Assembly: GCA_947561585.1 (NCBI GenBank)
Contig: CANNZV010000123.1
Span: 682,001 to 746,000, forward strand
DNA length: 64,000 nt
DNA from: Caprella mutica
Lineage: Eukaryota > Arthropoda > Malacostraca > Amphipoda > Caprellidae
Direction: 5' to 3'
This document shows, in pieces, positions 56,961 through 64,000 of this stretch; position 1 is the stretch's first letter; each line of letters begins with the position of its first letter. The position numbers and the translations under genes are program-made. The notes beneath the pieces were generated by a model that did not search any database, had not been told where the DNA came from, and saw only the letters and a program-made list of their open reading frames with translations.

Positions 56961-58743
56961 CTGAGGTATATTTTCATAATTCTTTTTTTTTATATATAAG
57001 TAACCAAGTTATATTTTCAGCCTAATTAATTACAACTTCAGCGTAAATAACTAGTAAAAATCACTTTAATGAATGATTAAATCAGTTTAATTCATCATTT
57101 TTTACTTCTTTGGAGAAGTTGAATTTCTATTAAAACAGCCCGTTTATTTTATTTTCCTATTCTCCAAAAGTCCACAAATAGTCGGTACATAGATATCAAA
57201 ATTATTAGAAATTATTATATCATATTATAACCGTAATTTTCCTCATGATAATAAATTAATAAATAATATAATTGAATCAAACATTACAAAAATACCTAAG
57301 ATTATATTCATGAGTTCAAATTTGAAGCCCAAGCCAATTTCCTTAGAATTTATTGACAGCATAAATCTAGCAGGTGGTGGGATGATGGTTGCTACAACCA
57401 TTCAATTTGGAATATTTTATAGTCAAGGCACCTCAGAAGAGAACCCTTCCTACTTTATGGATCCATTAACTCTTTTCTATTGGAATTTATTGTCGCATTT
57501 TGAAAATAACTAATTTGAGGGAAGATTTCAACACATTATTCACGTTAAGGTACACACATAAATACCACCTGATGCACGCATTCAAAAATCCTTAAATGAA
57601 ACAATAAATTTAACCTGATATACCTTATATACCACTTATAATTCATTTCAATGAGGAGCCATTTATATAATTTAGCCATTATAGGTAAGAAATGGAGTTT
57701 AATTGATTTTACTAAATTTCATATCTATTAAATGAGCCATTTACAATTTATTCAAATTCATAAAATATTTGATGAGTATCAATGATGTTGATCCTTCGAA
57801 AGAAATTTATTAGTGTTTTAAGAACTACTAATTTGCATACAATAATATTCTACCCGTGATCTGATATGTCAGAACTTTAGATTGAACATCTGCAGGTATA
57901 GTGTCCGGTGATTGGGTAGAGAACGGTAATGTAGCTTAATTTCGTTTCACATTTTTTTCAGTGTAGAGTTAAACAAACAAGCAACTTAATAAGGTTATAT
58001 AATTTCTTATAAGTATATGAATAGATAATTCCTATAAAACCAATGCAAAATATGAATACTATTCATTAAAAATATAATAAGTTGTATTTGTAGAATATGT
58101 GCAGATACAATCAGTGAAAATAAAAAAATATATATAATTTTTTTAAATTCTATTACAAAATATCCTAAAATTCCTACAGAATGAAAACTCATTGAAAATA
58201 CAATAATAATTAACATTAGCATGCAGGACACCTTGTTCGTACTTACTGATCATTTTTTTTAATTCAACTAAGAAATTTAATATTATATGTTCAAATATAC
58301 TGAATATAATTATTTTGTTAGATGGTTCACCATCCATTCAACAACATACATATTATATTCAGGAAATTGTTCCATAGGTATGTTGAGAGATAAATAATAA
58401 TGATATCCAAACAATATCAGCTCTCACATCTCTATCACCGTTAGTATTCGTGTGGCAATTGCTCTTCAGGTCTCCAATGAACAAACAATTAGTAGCGTGA
58501 ACTCACACAAGTTCTATCCTGGGATTTACAGAGTTTGAATACGCGTACCAATTTGGCCAGAAGGAGACAAGATATTCTAAATTGTGTCTAATTCTGCAGG
58601 GAAATCTGGAACACAATTGCACGTGTGTACATTGGATTAATTTGTATCAATAGAATAATATCTGAGAACATGTTTATATTATATATTATAGTGCATCAAA
58701 ATAACGAAAAAACAGAATACAACACCATATATAAAAATAGAAT
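56961..58743. other. AT-rich spacer
   Basis: The frame at 57310-57513 (67 codons) and the minus frames at 58007-58337 are unrecognised. No RNA gene seen. Confidence 0.45.
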
Positions 58744-58779
58744 AGAGAAGTAAAAGAGCTACTGCTCTTTTACTTCTCT
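58744..58779. repeat. Perfect 16-bp-stem hairpin
   Basis: AGAGAAGTAAAAGAGC, loop TACT, then the exact reverse complement. TTACTTCTCT recurs just downstream, where it becomes part of the 28-bp tandem repeat. It is too short for a typical miRNA precursor. Confidence 0.9.
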
Positions 58780-58804
58780 GTTCGTTGTTACTTCTCTATC
58801 CTGT

Positions 58805-58862
58805 GTACTGTGTAGTTACTTCCTTATTCTGTGTACTGTGTAGTTACTTCCCTATTCTGTGT
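58805..58862. repeat. 28-bp tandem repeat, two copies
   Basis: TACTGTGTAGTTACTTCCYT followed by ATTCTGTG occurs twice in tandem directly after the hairpin. TTACTTC is shared with the hairpin stem. Confidence 0.85.
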
Positions 58863-60955
58863 TTCAGTGGTTTGATTAATAAGTACAATAATGAATGAAT
58901 ATTTTTGAACTAAGTTTACCGTTGTATGATTTTCATTGCCCAATTATTACATTTAATCAAATTAAAGATTCGAATTAAATCTTTAGGACATTTGGAGATT
59001 CAAGTTCTGTGATCCTTTTCACCTGATGATAAAATGCTTTTTTGTCACTTAAATGTAAGACTGTGTTTGACGGGACAATTGTGAGGAGTATAAAGTAGAG
59101 TGTGACTGATAGTTGTGTGACGCTGAAGGCTATTAATTTCCTACTTACTGAGACTATTTTATTTTTATGTTTGTAGATGGATGATCCAAAAGATAATTTC
59201 TTCTCGATGGTCAGATTTCTGATGGATCTATTTGGGTTTCTCTTTAGTTTCTCACAGGTTGATTTTACCAGTTTTTCTATTCATGTTGAATGAAGGGACC
59301 TTAAAATCTGGTCTTTTGGGTTCAAACAATAGGAGTGCTATATTTCACTAAATATAAATTGTTGTTAAGAATGTTTTCAGCCATGCAAAATATTTGATTA
59401 GCTAATAGTTCAAATGGAATGAAATGTGGCCTATTTATCATATAAAATCCAAAAAGATATTTCGACTCTATTCGAAACAACCGATATCAATATTTCAAAT
59501 AAAGTAAAAAAAATGTTTTACCATAATTTTGTTTTAGCAAACCACTTCATTTACAATTTAGTGCTAATATTGAAGAGTATATTTACAATGTCTTATTTAG
59601 TTATAAAGTTATTTCATAAGTGCTTTATAGTAGCCATTGAACGCCTGGTAGAAATCTTAAATATTAAAGTAAATATAGCTACCTGTATATGCAATAGGCT
59701 CTCATGCATGGTCCTTTGCATCTATACTGTATTCAATATTTACATTCAATTATATGCGCAAATATAGAAAGCATTCCTATTAGACAGGGAAATATCTTTC
59801 CACTTATTCTGCAATGAAAATAGATATTCGAATGTTGATCTTTTGAAACCATCACATTTGGAAGGGAGGCAGACACCAAATTATTCATCCCTCTCCAATT
59901 GTAAATGTTTGCGCTTCTCACTAAATTTGCATTCTTTACTCATTTTATTGATGGTGTTTGAATTCAATTCACTGTTACCATGTATGTAAATATCACAGAG
60001 ATTTACGTCTGCTGTTGCACCAATGAAGTTAGCAAGACTTATAAAACATACTGGATATGAATCAATAAATATTATTCGCCTTATTTAGGGTTACTTTTTG
60101 GGTATCTTTTAGTTTTTATTGATAAATATAACTTTAAACTTTAAAGAAGTAAAAAGTAAATACTATTGAGAACAGTTGTGGGTTGATATTATATGACATA
60201 TAATGTATCTATATAAACAGATATTAAATTTACAAAACTAACCTAATTATAAAGAGAAGTTATTTTGGTTTATCTCATTCTGCATTATATTTCGGTAGCA
60301 AAATTCATCAAACTAGTTTCGGATTGGATAGCAACGAAATTAGCGATTTCTTTATAAAAAATAATGGTGTAAATGAATATTAATATGGACCTTTAATCTA
60401 ATTTTCTCATATGATAAATTACTTACAGTGATAGAAACAGTGAGATATATGCATGAAATTGCACAGTTGTTATTTTTTATTCTACACACACATTTCTCGC
60501 AGTGTATGAATTCACATCTTGAGAGATATGCAGTCTCCGTGCACTCTTCACTTTGCATTTAAATTGGTACACAATGCTCGATATTGTCAATCTATATCTA
60601 TCGAAAAAGAAACTGGCAATTTTACAGGCACTTGGAAGGTAGGTAGCAACAGCCGTTTGTTCTTTCGAATAGGGTGCAGGTCCAGTAAAATGATTGAAAA
60701 TTGGACAGTCATTCTGATACAGAGATGTGTAGAGTTTGGCAAAATATATTTAAGATGCATATGTTGTAACATATTAAGTGAAGGCTGTTTTCTGAATTAA
60801 AATTTTCTATTCAGCTAATGTGTTTCTTTTGTATTTTTTATTCATATGAATCGTGTATATTTCATTCATTGTTAATATGGAAATTGTTAATATTGTATAT
60901 GTATGTATAAGTGAACTTAATCTCATAAATTCATAATATATGAACATAATTTAAT
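58863..60955. other. AT-rich spacer
   Basis: Frames at 59426-59767 (113 codons), 60352-60558 and 60519-60800 overlap on both strands and show no domain. No RNA gene seen. Confidence 0.45.
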
Positions 60956-60959
60956 CAAC

Positions 60960-61715
60960 ATTAAATTGATTCAAGTAATCAATCAAGTTGCTCAAGTAAT
61001 TATTCAAGTTACCTAAGTAATCATTCCTGTTACCCAAGTAATCATTCAAGTTACCCAAGTAATCATTCAAGTTACCCAAGTAATCATTCAAGTTACCCAA
61101 GTAATCATTCAAGTTACCCAAGTATTCATTCAAGTTACCTAAGTAATCATTCCTGTTACCCAAGTAATCATTCAAGTTACCCAAGTAATCATTCAAGTTA
61201 CCCAAGTATTCATTCAAGTTACCTAAGTAATCATTCAAGTTACCTAAGTAATCATTCAAGTTACCTAAGTAATCATTCCTGTTACCCAAGTAATCATTCA
61301 AGTTACCCAAGTATTCATTCAAGTTACCTAAGTAATCATTCCTGTTACCCAAGTAATCATTCACGTTACCCAAGTAATCATTCCTGTTACCCAAATAATC
61401 ATTCAAGTTACCTAAGTAATCATTCAAGTTACCCAAGTAATCATTCACGTTACCCAAGTAATCATTCCTGTTACCCAAGTAATCATTCAAGTTACCTAAA
61501 TAATCATTCAAGTTACCCAAGAAATCATTCAAGTTACCCAAGTATTCATTCCTGTTACCCAAGTAATCATTCCTGTTACCCAAGTATTCATTCCTGTTAC
61601 CCAAGTAATGATTCACGTTACCCAAGTAATCATTCCTGTTACCCAAGTAATCATTCACGTTACCCAAGTAATGATTCACGTTACCCAAGTAATCATTCAA
61701 GTTACCCAAGTATTC
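60960..61715. repeat. 21-bp minisatellite, about 36 copies, open as a heptad ORF on the minus strand
   Basis: The unit is AAGTAATCATTCAAGTTACCC. On the minus strand (ATG at 61731-61733 to a stop at 60951) it encodes 260 residues of YLGNLND heptads, with L/R/V at position 5, D/E/H at position 7, and a decayed end (YLSNLIDYLNQF). There is no signal peptide or flanking domain. The period is a multiple of 3, so openness is weak evidence. Substitutions between units are mostly amino-acid changing, with only two synonymous types seen (TTG/TTA, TAC/TAT), giving no sign of purifying selection. A coding role is possible but unproven. Confidence 0.93.
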
Positions 61716-61733
61716 CCGTTCAGTCTCTGTCAT

Positions 61734-62919
61734 AGGTTATTTCTCTTAAGATCTCCGCAATACAATAATTTACGTCTCACTTTATTTAACACAAACTTTA
61801 GAGTATAATAATTCCTCTCATTTTGCTATCAAACAACAAAGGACCTTTTGACAAGAGACAGGAAACGCGAGGTCTGCTAATGAGTTCATATTTTGGTGTT
61901 CAAAGGATGAATTTGCATCTAAATAGCAACATTCTCGGTTGTGCAAACTTCAAATCTACAAACGCTATGCCTTCTTCTAATGGAGTTTCTATTCAATTAT
62001 CACAAAACACTTCGTCTTGTATTTGCATACAGCACAAATATCTCACATCATTAAAATAACCAAAGGAATAACATTAATCACATTCTGGCATAATTTACCG
62101 TTCCGAAAGTCTGACAAGAAATTCCTTGGATTAGGTTTCATTTTCTTCATACGTTTGCCAGTCGGAGGAGTTAAAATCCACGGATAGTCTGTTATAGTCG
62201 ATTACGGTAAATAAGTACCTATCCTATTTTATCTTAAAATATTACGTATATTCTGTAGCAATCAGGTCCGACGAATGGCTAAATGTCTAGTATTGAATTT
62301 TAATTTAATCATATTATTGCTATCGCTGAAATTACATTATTTTTATCTTGAAACACAAAACGAAAGTCAATTTTGTTAAAAAGTTACTCTTTGTCGGAAA
62401 GTGTTTCCTTAAATTCTTAAACTTTAGATATTTACATCGTATTCATAAAACAACAAATAATTTGAATTTTCTACTTATTCAACGTCTCTTGAAATTTAAT
62501 TATATAATTATTTGTTCTTGAATTAATTAATCGATATTCAATTTGATTGTTTAAAACAATGTAAAGTATTTGAAAAGATTGTTATGCAATTAATAACGTT
62601 ATATAAAAATTTATAAATCATAACCTCAATTTAATAAACTAATCAGAAAAATCTTATTCTAACTTAACTAAATGTTTTTTTTTCCATTTTATTCATACAA
62701 AATCTATCTATTTTTCACGTAACATTTTGTAATTCAAAAATTCGACAGCTTACATTTTTCATTTGAATAATAACAATTCCTCAACTTCACGCTACTTCAA
62801 ATTTCAAATGAAGATGAAGAGATTTAATAACAGTTAGACGAAGTGAAGTTCAAATGATATTATAGACAAGAAATCAAATTGTGAATACTAACTTAAAATG
62901 GTTAGAATACTGATTAAGA
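61734..62919. other. AT-rich spacer
   Basis: The plus frame at 61823-62059 (78 codons) is unrecognised. Nothing else seen. Confidence 0.45.
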
Positions 62920-63378
62920 AAAGTTTAAATGCTGGTCTTGAAAGGTTCAAATGCTGGTCTTGAAAGGTTCAAATGCTGGTCTTGAAAGGTTCGAATACTG
63001 ATGTAGAAAGGTTCGATTGTTGGCTTTGAAAGGTTCGAATGCTGGACTTGAAAGGTTCGAATACTGATGTAGAAAGGTTCAAATGCTGGTCTTGAAAGGT
63101 TCAAATGCTGGTATTGAAAAGTTCAAATGCTGGTCTTGAAAGGTTCGAATACTGATGTAGAAACGTTCGAGTGTTGGCCTCGAAAGGTTCGAATGCTGGT
63201 TAAGAAATGTTCGATACTGATCTAGAAAGGTTTAAATACTGATGTAGAAAGATTTGAATACTGATCTAGAAAGATTTGAATACTGATCTAGAAAGATTTG
63301 AATACAGATCTAGAGAAGTTCGAATAAAGGTCTAGAAAGGTTAAACACAGATCTAGAGACGTTCGAATCTTGATTTTT
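62920..63378. repeat. 22-bp minisatellite, about 21 diverged copies
   Basis: The unit is GAAAGGTTCRAATGCTGGTCTT, with a second type TTCGAATACTGATGTA. The types alternate in a partly regular way (several TGCTGGTCTT units then one ATACTGATGTA unit), and the array degrades to GAAGTTCGAAT.. units at the right. No frame stays open across it. Confidence 0.92.
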
Positions 63379-64000
63379 ATTTGGTTACGTTTTTTGAATA
63401 TTTAAAACCGGAAAAAAGTTAAACTGTAACAATTTTTGTTTTGTTTCACAAGACATTGATGGATTCCATTTGTTATAGCAGTATTTGTTTGCATTTCAAA
63501 TTATCATTAATAAAACTCTTCAAATACCATTCAGAACCTACACCCATTAGCTCATGAATGGCCTCTGGAAAGTAATGGAATAACTGGTTATCGCAAGAGC
63601 AGGAGACAGTACCAACAGTGTGAGTAAGGTGGTGAGAAAATATAGCAAGTGATTGACGGAAACACAAAAAAGAGGAAATGACAAATTTCAAGGGATTCAA
63701 TTTGTAAAGCACTAATATTTTCCATTCATATGTGAATGCATAGGAATTGTTGTGTGCAGTGCATTTCAATGATAGAATGTAGTGAAGTACATCTATAAAT
63801 ATCATAGCCAATGGCAATTGAAAATTATTACCACAGTATCATTTGCTAGGTATTTGAGTATCAAATAATAGTATAACAAACTACTAGGAACATATTTCAT
63901 GTTTACTCATAGATTACTAAACAGTATTTTTTATCACCAGAAGTATTATATTGACTAAAAATCACTGCATGATTAACTATCTGAGAAAAGAGTCACCGTG
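63379..64000. other. AT-rich end of the window
   Basis: A minus-strand frame at 63473-63817 (114 codons) has mixed composition but no recognised domain or splice context. It is noted but not called. Confidence 0.4.

Noticed and set aside
58744..58779. Possible miRNA precursor
   Set aside because: A 36-nt perfect hairpin with a 4-base loop is too short for a standard precursor and is linked to adjacent tandem repeats.

Overview
The window is AT-rich eukaryotic nuclear DNA with almost no conventional coding sequence. I see no intact protein-coding gene. Nuclear-type tRNA genes with internal A and B boxes, a decayed non-LTR retrotransposon, hAT-like MITEs, a mariner-type transposase remnant and dense minisatellites point to an arthropod, most likely an insect and perhaps a hemipteran. 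The taxonomic call is inference only. The Pol III genes are tRNA-Val(CAC): three complete copies (13391, 19916, 21408) and a fourth that is split in two.

Region 1 (1-11792). A tRNA-Val gene appears split at its universal T8-A9 dinucleotide by a block of about 10 kb (1721-11726). The block has about 30-bp inverted ends starting CCCAGTTAAAATT and a duplicated TA. The first nine bases of the tRNA lie at 1712-1720 and the rest at 11727-11792. Inside the block are three large minisatellites (22, 23 and 20 bp periods, two of them related in sequence), several fold-back or hAT-like MITEs, and a paralogous segment pair that preserves empty insertion sites. No transposase ORF is visible in it.

Region 2 (11793-21480). 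A second tRNA-Val is followed by a frameshifted non-LTR element (endonuclease plus reverse transcriptase), then a fold-back element (16544-18378). That element's inverted ends are built of short CCCCGCC-containing subrepeats, and it carries a transposase C-terminal remnant and a nearly 400-bp hairpin. Two diverged direct repeats, each ending in a tRNA-Val gene, close the region.

Region 3 (21481-40800). Mostly featureless AT-rich DNA with two oppositely oriented copies of a roughly 580-bp SINE-like repeat (26621 and 35767), one weak exon candidate (31228-31398), and minisatellites of 41, 56, 32 and 15 bp.

Region 4 (40800-64000). Two more fold-back elements have inverted ends made of short subrepeats: GGGCCCAATTGTC at 40881-42001, inserted in a 30-bp minisatellite, and GATATCGAGGGAATA at 50713-51558, with a tRNA-like sequence inside. 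There is also a 350-bp MITE (56612-56960) and minisatellites of 35, 40, 28, 21 and 22 bp. The 21-bp array keeps a 260-codon minus-strand frame of heptads open.

The parts do not form a pathway. The window reads as gene-poor DNA shaped by transposons, tandem-repeat expansion and local duplication around a small tRNA-Val cluster. All calls come from reading the sequence by eye. Most short ORFs look like chance or repeat-driven frames and are not annotated.
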